64,000 bases of DNA, taken from assembly GCF_017068455.1 (NCBI RefSeq), contig NZ_CP070608.1, positions 916,501 to 980,500 on the forward strand, in the 5' to 3' direction. The position numbers were made by a program, and so were the translations under genes. Positions 55,285 through 63,519 of this stretch are shown in pieces. The DNA is from Fulvivirga lutea (GTDB lineage Bacteria; Bacteroidota; Bacteroidia; Cytophagales; Cyclobacteriaceae). The stretch's first letter is position 1, and every line of letters begins with the position of its first letter. The notes beneath the pieces were generated by a model. It worked only from the letters and a program-made list of their open reading frames with translations. It ran no database searches and was not told where the DNA came from.

Positions 55285-55294
55285 ACTCAATAAG

Positions 55295-55726
55295 ATGTTT
55301 GCTTCAAAAGAAGATCATAAGGTAGCAGAAGAAATTAGTAACTCGAGCAATATTATTGGTAAGGGTACTGTTCTTGAAGGAGATATTGAAACCTTTGGTA
55401 ATATCAGAATAGAAGGTAAAATTATTGGCAATGTTAAAACCAAGTCAAAAATTGCCCTAGGCCAGTCTTCCCACGTTGAAGGAAACATTTTAGCCCAAAA
55501 TGCTGAAGTTGCAGGTGAGGTTAAAGGCAAAATCGAAGTAACAGATATTTTGATTTTAAAACCTACAGCAGTGATCCATGGAGATATTATTACCAACAAA
55601 ATTATTGTGGAATCTGGAGCAACATTCAACGGTGGTTGTAAAATGGGCACCATGAATAAAGAAATTAAAATCGGAGATCATGGGCAAAACCCCGCCCTCA
55701 AACCCCAGGGAGCCAAAGCAGTATAA
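55295..55726 (+). CDS. Bactofilin
   Basis: 143 residues. A single bactofilin domain (about 15-120) of repeated glycine-rich beta-helix turns (IGKGTVLEGDIETFGNIRIE followed by GKIIGNVKTKSKIALG). Bactofilins polymerise into cytoskeletal filaments without nucleotides and often recruit peptidoglycan hydrolases. The upstream M23 gene is a likely client. Downstream it overlaps atpZ by 47 nt in another frame. Relationship to the ATP synthase operon is positional. Confidence 0.92.
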   Translation: MFASKEDHKVAEEISNSSNIIGKGTVLEGDIETFGNIRIEGKIIGNVKTKSKIALGQSSHVEGNILAQNAEVAGEVKGKIEVTDILILKPTAVIHGDIITNKIIVESGATFNGGCKMGTMNKEIKIGDHGQNPALKPQGAKAV

Positions 55727-55919
55727 TTCATTTCTAAAGTATACCGGATTAGCCATACAAATGGGTGTGGTTATATATTTAGGTAATCTTTTAGGTGTGT
55801 ACTTAGATGAGAAGTATGAGAACGTGAATGGACTCTACGAAAAGCTAGTAACCCTTGTAACTGTATTTTTGTCGATAATTATGGTAATTAGACAAGTAAT
55901 AGGAGATAGTCGTGATTAA
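55680..55919 (+). CDS. AtpZ/AtpI-family membrane protein
   Basis: 79 residues, two membrane helices (about 22-40 and 55-73), matching the small AtpZ family that assists F-type ATP synthase assembly or Mg/Ca supply. The sequence YTGLAIQMGVVIYLGNLLGV is the family hallmark. The start at 55680 lies 47 nt inside the bactofilin gene; a start nearer the bactofilin stop would cut the conserved basic N-terminus. Overlaps the next gene by 8 nt. Confidence 0.82.
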   Translation: MGKTPPSNPREPKQYNSFLKYTGLAIQMGVVIYLGNLLGVYLDEKYENVNGLYEKLVTLVTVFLSIIMVIRQVIGDSRD

Positions 55920-56322
55920 GCGCTTACTTAGTTTTAATATTATCTCAGCCATACTGGGCATACTGGTTTTTGTAATTCATGGATATGTTTTAAGTAATCT
56001 TGATACTGTACTTTCATATTCATTAGCGGGGGCTTATGTTTTTTTTCAACTTTACTTTACCCTCTTCAGTGTAGTTATTGAAATTGTAAACAGAATCAGT
56101 AGCTCTAATGTGGGTTACTTTTATCTCTTTACTTTCTTAATAAAATTGCTCGTATTTGGCCTTAAATATCAAGACATACTATTAGCGCCAGAGGCTCCTG
56201 CATTATCAGGTCGTATATCCCTACTAATTCCAATGCTTATATATGTAGCATTTGAAGCATTTTATGCCATTAAACTGGTGCTGCCGATTGACAAGCAGCA
56301 GCCATCTGATTTGTCCGAATAA
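55912..56322 (+). CDS. DUF6168-like membrane protein upstream of atpB
   Basis: 136 residues with four hydrophobic helices (about 8-28, 38-60, 72-90 and 103-122). Its start is GTG, overlapping atpZ by 8 nt. In flavobacteria small four-helix proteins of this kind sit between atpZ and atpB and are classed as DUF6168; the resemblance to AtpI is in topology and position only. Likely an assembly helper for the F0 ring (inference). Confidence 0.72.
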   Translation: MIKRLLSFNIISAILGILVFVIHGYVLSNLDTVLSYSLAGAYVFFQLYFTLFSVVIEIVNRISSSNVGYFYLFTFLIKLLVFGLKYQDILLAPEAPALSGRISLLIPMLIYVAFEAFYAIKLVLPIDKQQPSDLSE

Positions 56323-56358
56323 AAACTCAAAAAGAAGTGGGTTTTTAGAAAATCTGTT

Positions 56359-56366
56359 TAATTTTG
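56359..56366 (+). promoter_or_regulatory. Putative -7 promoter element before atpB
   Basis: TAATTTTG matches TAnnTTTG, 20 bp before the atpB ATG. No convincing TTG at the -33 position. An internal promoter for the ATP synthase genes is possible. Confidence 0.3.
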
Positions 56367-56386
56367 CGGCTGAATTTGGATAGGAT

Positions 56387-57478
56387 ATGTTAAGAACTTC
56401 TTTTTCGATTGCTTTACTAACAATTTTGACCGTTTTCACTGCAAATCTTGCCTTCGCTTCAGAAGGTGAAGAATCTCATAGCGAAGGCGGGAAGGTGAAT
56501 ACACCAGAAGAGATTAATGAATATATTGATCATCACTTAAAAGATTCACACGATTTCACATTGTTTTCTTACGGAACTGACCCAAGAAAACATGTTGGTT
56601 TCCCATTGCCGGTGATATTGATTGATGAAGGAGTACACTTCTTTATGTCATCTAAATTCCACCATGGCGAGTCTGTGGCTGAATCTAACGGAAAGTACTA
56701 CGCACTTTATCATAGTAAAGTGTATAGAACTAATGAAGAGGGTGAAATCAATTTAGACGAAGAAGGGCACCCAACGAATGTAAAACCATTAGACCTTTCA
56801 ATTTCGAAAAACGTAGTAGGTATGCTATTGGCCGGCCTTCTTTTAATTTGGGGATTTAGGTCTCTAGCTAATAGCTATAAAAAAGGCCCGATACCGACAG
56901 GTGTTGGTAGAGTATTGGAGCCATTGGTAATTTACGTGCGTGATGAAATAGCTAAACCAAATATTGGTGAGAAAAGATATAGAGATTTTTCAGGGTTTCT
57001 ATTAACGGTTTTCTTCTATATCTGGTTGTTAAACCTGATGGGAATGACTCCACTAGGATTTAACGTAACAGGTAACATTGCGGTAACTGTTTGCTTAGCT
57101 TTGTTTACTTTTTTCATTGTTCAATTTAATGGTAATAGAAGCTATTGGGTTCATATTTTCTGGATGCCGGGCGTGCCTGTTATTATGAAAATTATTTTAA
57201 TGCCGGTGGAAGTGCTGGGTATGTTAACTAAGCCATTTTCACTTTTGATACGTCTTTTTGCTAACATGACAGCAGGTCACTTTGTGGTGATGAGTCTGAT
57301 AGCATTGACGATAACCTTGAAAGCCCAATTTGGCGTTGTGGCTGCTACAGGGATGTCATTCGTATTGGCATTTTTTATAAGCATGATTGAATTGCTAGTA
57401 GCTTTTCTTCAAGCCTATATTTTTACGATGTTATCAGCGCTATTCATAGGAATGGCTGTAGCTGATGATCATCATTAA
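56387..57478 (+). CDS. atpB: ATP synthase F0 subunit a
   Basis: 363 residues, longer than the 270 of E. coli because of a Bacteroidota-type N-terminal extension with a signal-like helix (1-24) and an acidic, histidine-rich region to about 140. The membrane core follows, with the essential arginine in the fourth-helix LLIRLFANMTAGH motif and the final helix ELLVAFLQAYIFTML. It forms the proton half-channels. First of the atpBEFHAG run. Confidence 0.95.
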   Translation: MLRTSFSIALLTILTVFTANLAFASEGEESHSEGGKVNTPEEINEYIDHHLKDSHDFTLFSYGTDPRKHVGFPLPVILIDEGVHFFMSSKFHHGESVAESNGKYYALYHSKVYRTNEEGEINLDEEGHPTNVKPLDLSISKNVVGMLLAGLLLIWGFRSLANSYKKGPIPTGVGRVLEPLVIYVRDEIAKPNIGEKRYRDFSGFLLTVFFYIWLLNLMGMTPLGFNVTGNIAVTVCLALFTFFIVQFNGNRSYWVHIFWMPGVPVIMKIILMPVEVLGMLTKPFSLLIRLFANMTAGHFVVMSLIALTITLKAQFGVVAATGMSFVLAFFISMIELLVAFLQAYIFTMLSALFIGMAVADDHH

Positions 57479-57500
57479 TTTGGAACTTTTGTTTAATTAA

Positions 57501-57704
<204 letters not shown>

Positions 57705-57713
57705 TCCTGCGAG

Positions 57714-57746
57714 ATGTTGTTCAAGGCGATAGGCCTTGAACAGCAT
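57714..57746 (+). other. Strong RNA hairpin between atpE and atpF
   Basis: ATGTTGTTCAAGGC (57714-57727) pairs with GCCTTGAACAGCAT (57733-57746): 14 consecutive pairs including one G-U, with loop GATAG. It is not followed by a T-run, so it is probably not a terminator; it fits an RNA-stability or processing element that separates the highly expressed atpE message. Confidence 0.7.
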
Positions 57747-57772
57747 TTCTTATTAAACAAAAAACTAAACAA

Positions 57773-58273
57773 ATGGAGCAATTAATAAACGACTTCTCAC
57801 CGGGCTTGTTCATCATGCAAACGGTGATATTCTTAATTCTACTTTTCATTTTGGTAAAAGTAGCATGGAAGCCTATTTTAAATTCAATCAGAGTTAGAGA
57901 AGACTCTATTAAAGATGCATTAGAAGCAGCAGAGAAAGCGAAAGAAGAGATGGCTAAGCTTCAGTCTGATAATCAAAAATTATTAGATGAAGCCAGAAAA
58001 GAAAGAGATGGTATTCTTAAAGATGCGAGAGACATTGCTGCTAACCTTAAAGAAGAAGCTAAAACTGAAGCAAATAAAGAAGCTCAGAAAATGATTGAAG
58101 ATGCTAAGAATGCTATCAATACTGAGAAGCAAGCTGCTTTAGCTGAGGTAAAATCTCAAGTTGCTCAGTTATCGTTAGAGATTACTGAGAAACTTCTTAG
58201 AAAAAATCTTTCTAATGATAAGGCTCAGAAAGATTTGATTAAAGAATTTGTAAAAGACGTAAAACTAAACTAA
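57773..58273 (+). CDS. atpF: ATP synthase F0 subunit b
   Basis: 166 residues: one N-terminal helix (about 12-31) and a long charged coiled coil (EAAEKAKEEMAKLQ onward) that forms the peripheral stalk with delta. It starts 26 bp after the hairpin and its stop is 4 bp before atpH. The family length matches. Confidence 0.95.
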   Translation: MEQLINDFSPGLFIMQTVIFLILLFILVKVAWKPILNSIRVREDSIKDALEAAEKAKEEMAKLQSDNQKLLDEARKERDGILKDARDIAANLKEEAKTEANKEAQKMIEDAKNAINTEKQAALAEVKSQVAQLSLEITEKLLRKNLSNDKAQKDLIKEFVKDVKLN

Positions 58274-58277
58274 GCGC

Positions 58278-58835
58278 ATGTCTGATATTAGAGTTGCTTC
58301 CAGGTATGCCAAATCACTACTAGAACTTGCTGCAGAGCAGAATGTTCTAGACGCTGTTCACAATGACATGGTGAGTCTCGTGAAAGTGTGTGAAGAAAGC
58401 AGAGATTTCTATCTGATGCTTAAAAACCCAGTGATTAAGCATGACAAGAAGCGCGCTATTTTACATAAAGTATTCACAAAGGCTAACAAAATAACATTAG
58501 CCATTTTCGATATTATTACCAGAAAGAATAGAGAATCTATTTTATTTGAAATAGCTAAACAGTTTGATATTCAATACAATGTTCACATGAGCATAGAGAG
58601 AGCTTCTGTAACCACTGCAGTTCCTCTTGATAAAGAATTGAAAAAACAGCTGGAAGATGTTGTTAGAAAAATTTCTAAGCTTGATAAAGTTGATCTTATC
58701 GAGAAAGTAGACGAAGAGATCATCGGTGGGTTTATCCTTAAAGTTGGAGACAGACAAATTGATGATTCATTAAGAACGAAATTGAAGGCTTTGGACTTGA
58801 AGTTCAGCCAAAACCCATACATAAAAGAATTTTAA
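58278..58835 (+). CDS. atpH: ATP synthase F1 subunit delta
   Basis: 185 residues. N-terminal six-helix bundle (ASRYAKSLLELAAEQN) that docks on alpha and a C-terminal domain with the family strand IIGGFILKVGDRQIDDSLR. It caps the stator. The gene is 4 bp after atpF and 17 bp before atpA. Confidence 0.95.
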   Translation: MSDIRVASRYAKSLLELAAEQNVLDAVHNDMVSLVKVCEESRDFYLMLKNPVIKHDKKRAILHKVFTKANKITLAIFDIITRKNRESILFEIAKQFDIQYNVHMSIERASVTTAVPLDKELKKQLEDVVRKISKLDKVDLIEKVDEEIIGGFILKVGDRQIDDSLRTKLKALDLKFSQNPYIKEF

Positions 58836-58852
58836 TTTAAGATAAAAACACA

Positions 58853-60433
58853 ATGGCAGACGTAAGACCAGACGAAGTTTCAGCAATATTAAGAGAGCAA
58901 CTCTCAGGTGCGAAAACAGAAGCCGAATTAGAGGAAATTGGTACCGTACTAGAAGTAGGTGACGGTGTAGCCAGAATCTACGGTTTATCTAAAGCGCAAT
59001 CAGGAGAGCTTTTAGAGTTTGAAAACGGACTAAAAGCACTAGTACTTAACCTTGAAGAAGATAACGTAGGTGCGGTACTTTTGGGAGAGTCTAAAGGTAT
59101 TAAAGAAGGCGACACTGTTAAAAGAACAGGAAGAATCGCTTCGATTAATGTAGGTGAAGGAATGGTAGGAAGAGTAGTAGATACTCTTGGTAACCCTATC
59201 GATGGTAAAGGACCAATCGAAGGTGAAACTTTCGAGATGCCATTAGAAAGAAAAGCTCCTGGAGTTATCTATCGTCAGCCGGTAAACGAGCCACTTCAAA
59301 CGGGTATCAAAGCGATTGACTCGATGATTCCAATTGGAAGAGGACAAAGAGAGTTAATCATTGGTGACCGTCAGACAGGTAAAACTGCTGTGGCAATTGA
59401 TACCATCATTAACCAAAAGGAATTTTATGAACGTGGCGAGCCTGTTTTCTGTATTTATGTAGCAGTTGCTCAAAAGGCATCAACTGTTGCTAACGTGGTA
59501 GCTTCATTAGAAAAAGCTGGTGCAATGAAATATACAGTTGTTGTTGCAGCTTCTGCTTCTGATCCTGCTCCAATGCAGTTCTTTGCTCCATTTACAGGTG
59601 CTGCTATTGGCGAGTTTTTCAGAGATACTGGAAGGCCAGCTCTTGTAATTTATGATGATTTATCTAAACAAGCTGTTGCTTACCGTGAGGTTTCTCTTTT
59701 ATTAAGAAGACCTCCGGGACGTGAGGCTTATCCTGGTGATGTATTCTATCTTCACTCAAGATTATTAGAGAGAGCTGCGAAAATCACTGCTTCTCAAGAA
59801 ATTGCTGAGCAGATGAACGATTTGCCAGAATCATTGAAAGGTAAGGTAAAAGGTGGCGGTTCACTAACTGCACTTCCAATCATTGAAACTCAAGCAGGTG
59901 ACGTTTCAGCTTATATTCCAACCAACGTAATTTCTATTACTGATGGTCAGATATTCTTGGAAACTAACTTGTTTAACTCTGGTATCAGACCAGCTATTAA
60001 CGTTGGTATTTCTGTATCACGTGTGGGAGGTTCTGCACAGATTAAATCAATGAAAAAAGTAGCTGGTACGTTGAAACTAGATCAGGCGCAGTTTAGGGAA
60101 CTTGAAGCGTTTGCTAAATTTGGTTCTGACCTTGATGCCGCTACTAAGTTAACGATTGAAAGAGGTAGAAGAAACCTTGAAATATTAAAGCAGGCTCAGT
60201 ACTCACCAGTTTCTGTTGAGGAGCAAGTTGCAATTATCTATGTATCTACTAAAGGTATGATGGATAATGTGCCTGTTGAAAAGGTGAAAGAATTTGAAAA
60301 GAACTTCTTAGATACTTTAAGAACTAAGCACAAAGATGCTTTAGATTTATTAAAGGCAGGAAAATTAGAAGATAGCGCAACGGATGTTTTAGCTTCTGTA
60401 GCTGCAGATCTTTCTAAGCAATATAGCAATTAA
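58853..60433 (+). CDS. atpA: ATP synthase F1 subunit alpha
   Basis: 526 residues. P-loop GDRQTGKT at residues 171-178, followed by the arginine-finger segment [12 protein letters not shown] near residue 385. Non-catalytic nucleotide-binding subunit that alternates with beta. The start [13 protein letters not shown] is typical of the phylum. Beta and epsilon are not encoded here. Confidence 0.98.
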   Translation: MADVRPDEVSAILREQLSGAKTEAELEEIGTVLEVGDGVARIYGLSKAQSGELLEFENGLKALVLNLEEDNVGAVLLGESKGIKEGDTVKRTGRIASINVGEGMVGRVVDTLGNPIDGKGPIEGETFEMPLERKAPGVIYRQPVNEPLQTGIKAIDSMIPIGRGQRELIIGDRQTGKTAVAIDTIINQKEFYERGEPVFCIYVAVAQKASTVANVVASLEKAGAMKYTVVVAASASDPAPMQFFAPFTGAAIGEFFRDTGRPALVIYDDLSKQAVAYREVSLLLRRPPGREAYPGDVFYLHSRLLERAAKITASQEIAEQMNDLPESLKGKVKGGGSLTALPIIETQAGDVSAYIPTNVISITDGQIFLETNLFNSGIRPAINVGISVSRVGGSAQIKSMKKVAGTLKLDQAQFRELEAFAKFGSDLDAATKLTIERGRRNLEILKQAQYSPVSVEEQVAIIYVSTKGMMDNVPVEKVKEFEKNFLDTLRTKHKDALDLLKAGKLEDSATDVLASVAADLSKQYSN

Positions 60434-60457
60434 TTTTAGCCTAAAATTCAATATTGA

Positions 60458-61336
60458 ATGGCGAACTTAAAAGAAGTAAAAGGTAGAATACAGTCTGTAA
60501 CTTCAACACAGCAGATAACTAAAGCCATGAAAATGGTGGCTGCTGCTAAGTTGAGAAGAGCACAGGACAACGTTACTCAAATGCGACCTTATGCTGCCAA
60601 ATTAGCTGGGTTGCTTCAAAACTTATCCTCGCAAGGTAATAGTGATGAGGGTAACAATTTTACACAAGTACGACCAGAAGAAAAGATTCTTTTGATGGTT
60701 GTTTCCTCTGATAAAGGACTGTGCGGTGCTTTTAATAGTAACATATTCAAAGCTACTAACAGACGCATTGAGGAGAATTATAAGAGCCAGCATAGTAGAG
60801 GTAATGTTCATATTATGCCTATTGGTAAAAAAGCATTGGACTATTTCTCTAAAAGAGGTTTCCATGTAATTTCAGATTACTGGAACATGTTCTCTCCTAC
60901 TTCTTTTGAATTGAGTTCAGAAGCAGCACAATTTGCCATGGATTCGTTTACGCAAGGCACATACGATAAAATTGAAATCATTTACAATGAGTTCAAGAAT
61001 GTGGCTACTCAAATATTGAATACAGAGCAATTTTTACCAGTACTTCCTCCTGCTGAAGGCCAGAATGACTTTGAGGTTGATTACATTTATCAGCCAAGCA
61101 GAGAAGAGATTGTTACTGAGCTTATACCTAAGTCGTTAAAAATTCAGGTATATAAGGCGATACTAGACTCTAATGCTGCAGAGCATGGAGCTAGAATGAC
61201 TGCCATGGATCAGGCAACCGATAATGCTGGTGAATTACTTAAAGAATTAAGATTAACTTATAATAGAACACGTCAAGCAGCCATTACCAAGGAAATCCTT
61301 GAGATTGTTGGTGGTGCTGAAGCCTTAGGCGGTTAA
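60458..61336 (+). CDS. atpG: ATP synthase F1 subunit gamma
   Basis: 292 residues. The N-terminal helix (VKGRIQSVTSTQQITKAMKM) and C-terminal helix (YNRTRQAAITKEILEIVGG) form the rotating coiled coil; the middle carries SSDKGLCGAFNSNIFK. It is the last ATP synthase gene of the operon, followed by a terminator. Confidence 0.97.
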   Translation: MANLKEVKGRIQSVTSTQQITKAMKMVAAAKLRRAQDNVTQMRPYAAKLAGLLQNLSSQGNSDEGNNFTQVRPEEKILLMVVSSDKGLCGAFNSNIFKATNRRIEENYKSQHSRGNVHIMPIGKKALDYFSKRGFHVISDYWNMFSPTSFELSSEAAQFAMDSFTQGTYDKIEIIYNEFKNVATQILNTEQFLPVLPPAEGQNDFEVDYIYQPSREEIVTELIPKSLKIQVYKAILDSNAAEHGARMTAMDQATDNAGELLKELRLTYNRTRQAAITKEILEIVGGAEALGG

Positions 61337-61357
61337 TCATTAACTGAATTAATTCAA

Positions 61358-61389
61358 AGAGTCTAACTTTAGGGTTAGACTCTTTTTTT
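61358..61389 (+). terminator. Terminator after atpG, abutting the next start codon
   Basis: AGAGTCTAAC (61358-61367) pairs with GTTAGACTCT (61374-61383), followed by six more T up to 61389. The next gene's ATG begins at 61390. Confidence 0.88.
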
Positions 61390-62208
61390 ATGTCTTTATT
61401 TAGCTACAAAACAATCAGTCTGTTAAGCATTGATGTGGCCGTTGGCGCTGTGATATCATCTGCATTTATAGCCAAAGTATTTGCTGTAGAAGTTGATGTC
61501 ATCACGTACTTGGTGCTGGGCTTGGTAGTATGGGCTATTTATACCTTTGATCATTTATTAGATGCGAAAATAAGCGTAAGTGGTGTACAGCTTGAACGAT
61601 ATAAGTTTCATAATGAGAAATTTATACCAATTTCATTGTTACTGATTGTATCGTTGCTTACAATTCTTGGGTTGATATTCTTTTTGCCTAAAAATGTAAT
61701 ACTATATGGTACGGCACTGGGTCTGTTGGTCATTATCTATTTTGTGTCTATCCATTTATTGCCATGGCGTGTGGTATATCATAAAGAAATAACCGCAGCC
61801 TTGGCGTATTTTATGGGCATTTTAATTGGGCCAATAAGCTCATTAAACTTACCTCTACAGACAGAGCATTTTATATTTCTGCTTTGTTATTTTCTAATAG
61901 TATTAATGAACCTTATAATTTTCTCAGGTTTTGATAGAACTACAGATGAAATCAACAATTTCTCAAGTATTCATAGGGTTATGGGATACAGGAGTATGAA
62001 ATATGCCATAGCTATTCTATCTGTGCTAATCCTCCTATTCAGTTGGCTGGTATTCATGAATTTTGGATGGATTGCAAGCACAGTATTGTGCTCTATGTTT
62101 GTTGTGCTTTTAGGTATTTATAGCTTCTCCAGTAGGCCATGGGTATGTAAATATTATCGCATTGCTGGTGATGGAATATTCTTATTGCCCGCGGTTTATT
62201 TTTTATGA
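61390..62208 (+). CDS. UbiA-like polytopic membrane protein
   Basis: 272 residues with eight or so helices. It resembles UbiA prenyltransferases in topology and in two Asp-bearing loops: FDHLLDAK (about 53-60, in place of the usual N-D-x-x-D-x-x-x-D) and GFDRTTDEIN (about 177-186). The first motif is degenerate, so activity is uncertain. It starts right after the atpG terminator and overlaps the following methyltransferase by 4 nt (ATGA), implying a two-enzyme unit that modifies a lipid or quinone-like compound (inference). Confidence 0.62.
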   Translation: MSLFSYKTISLLSIDVAVGAVISSAFIAKVFAVEVDVITYLVLGLVVWAIYTFDHLLDAKISVSGVQLERYKFHNEKFIPISLLLIVSLLTILGLIFFLPKNVILYGTALGLLVIIYFVSIHLLPWRVVYHKEITAALAYFMGILIGPISSLNLPLQTEHFIFLLCYFLIVLMNLIIFSGFDRTTDEINNFSSIHRVMGYRSMKYAIAILSVLILLFSWLVFMNFGWIASTVLCSMFVVLLGIYSFSSRPWVCKYYRIAGDGIFLLPAVYFL

Positions 62209-62819
62209 ATAATTTTAACCGAGTAAGCTTTTTTTATGATTGGCTGGCAAAGCTGGTTTTCGGTAGGTCAATATTAAATTCTCAGACTGCATTCTTTAGT
62301 TATTTGAAAGAAGGTGATGAAATTCTTATTTGCGGTGGAGGCACAGGTCAAATTCTTAAAGAATTAGAGAAGCTCAATATAAAATTAAGAATAGACTATG
62401 TAGAGAAATCTAAGAAAATGATTGACAGGGCTAAAGAAATGGCGCCATTGAATAAATTAGACATTCAATTCATACAAAAAGACATATTTGATGTACAGCT
62501 GAAAAAATATCAAATCGTAATTACACCTTTCTTTTTAGATGTATTTAAGGAGGAGAATTTGATAAAGTTGATTGATAAACTTAGTAGTTCTCTTCAAACC
62601 ACGGGCTTTTGGTTGTGTACTGACTTCAAAAGAACGAACCAAAGGTGGAAGGATATCTTTATTCAATTCATGTACTGGTTCTTTCGATTAACAACGAATT
62701 TGGAAGGCAATCTTCTTTTAGATTTTGAAAGTAGCATAGTTAAAAGTGGTTGTAAAAAACTTCGTTCGGCTACTTACTTTCATGAAATGATTGAAGCGGG
62801 ATTGTACCAGAAACTATAA
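62205..62819 (+). CDS. Class I SAM-dependent methyltransferase
   Basis: 204 residues. The SAM site is EILICGGGTGQILKEL (about 44-59) with the acidic residue in DYVEKSKKMIDRA and a QKDIFDVQ loop. A FxYDWLAKLVFG N-terminus precedes the fold, as in UbiE-like enzymes that methylate lipids or quinones. It is translationally coupled to the UbiA-like gene. Substrate unknown. Its stop is adjacent to the convergent alkylation-repair gene, overlapping by 6 nt. Confidence 0.85.
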   Translation: MNNFNRVSFFYDWLAKLVFGRSILNSQTAFFSYLKEGDEILICGGGTGQILKELEKLNIKLRIDYVEKSKKMIDRAKEMAPLNKLDIQFIQKDIFDVQLKKYQIVITPFFLDVFKEENLIKLIDKLSSSLQTTGFWLCTDFKRTNQRWKDIFIQFMYWFFRLTTNLEGNLLLDFESSIVKSGCKKLRSATYFHEMIEAGLYQKL

Positions 62820-63476
62820 ATATTTAGATGCTTCTCTAACACTCAAGGGCGCCAGTTTATGGGTATTCACAAAATGGGTCACCCAATCCTTATTATGTTT
62901 AGAGTATTCTCTTAATGACCAGCCAATTGCCTTTTGAATAAAAAATTCTGACGAATCCGATAGCGTAAGGATGGCCTGAGATAATAACTCTTTATCAGTT
63001 TCTTGTTTGTATTTAAGCTGGAAAAGTAGCATAACTCTGTTTAACCAAAAATTATCTGACTGAAGCCATTTGTTAAAATAAACAGGTATTAAGTCAGGGT
63101 GATTTTTAAAATGTACGCCTACAATATTGGAAGAAATTAAATCTACAGTATCCCACCACTGATGGTATTCCAACATGTATTCGATAATGTGAATTTTATC
63201 GGCATCAGACTTCTTGATCAATTTTTGGAAGAGCTCAACACCACAATAGTGATACTCTCTGTATGGAAAACTCCACAAGCCGATTAAAACACCATCGATA
63301 GTTTCTTGATTAGGTAGTCCGTGTTTTTTAGTAAATTCAGCTAGTAACTGCTTTCGCTTTGGTTGTTTGATGCCTAAAAAAGTGAACCTGTTTTTCATAT
63401 AGGCACTCATGCCGGCAGCCAGTTCGGTATTGCCCTTATCTTTGAAATGCTTATGTAATTCAACCAAATATTTCAT
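62814..63476 (-). CDS. AlkD-family DNA alkylation repair protein
   Basis: 220 residues, all-helical HEAT-like repeats. The family motif FWLNRVMLLFQLKYK and FIQKAIGWSLREYSKHN are the AlkD signature, and the W-W-D of HQWWDTVDLIS matches the alkylpurine-binding site. AlkD excises N3- and N7-alkylpurines without flipping the base. Single gene, convergent with the methyltransferase and divergent from the DJ-1 gene (43 bp). Confidence 0.9.
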   Translation of the reverse strand: MKYLVELHKHFKDKGNTELAAGMSAYMKNRFTFLGIKQPKRKQLLAEFTKKHGLPNQETIDGVLIGLWSFPYREYHYCGVELFQKLIKKSDADKIHIIEYMLEYHQWWDTVDLISSNIVGVHFKNHPDLIPVYFNKWLQSDNFWLNRVMLLFQLKYKQETDKELLSQAILTLSDSSEFFIQKAIGWSLREYSKHNKDWVTHFVNTHKLAPLSVREASKYL

Positions 63477-63519
63477 TTGCTTTGAGCCTATCTAACTCTG
63501 ATTTAGTTACTTTTAATTT

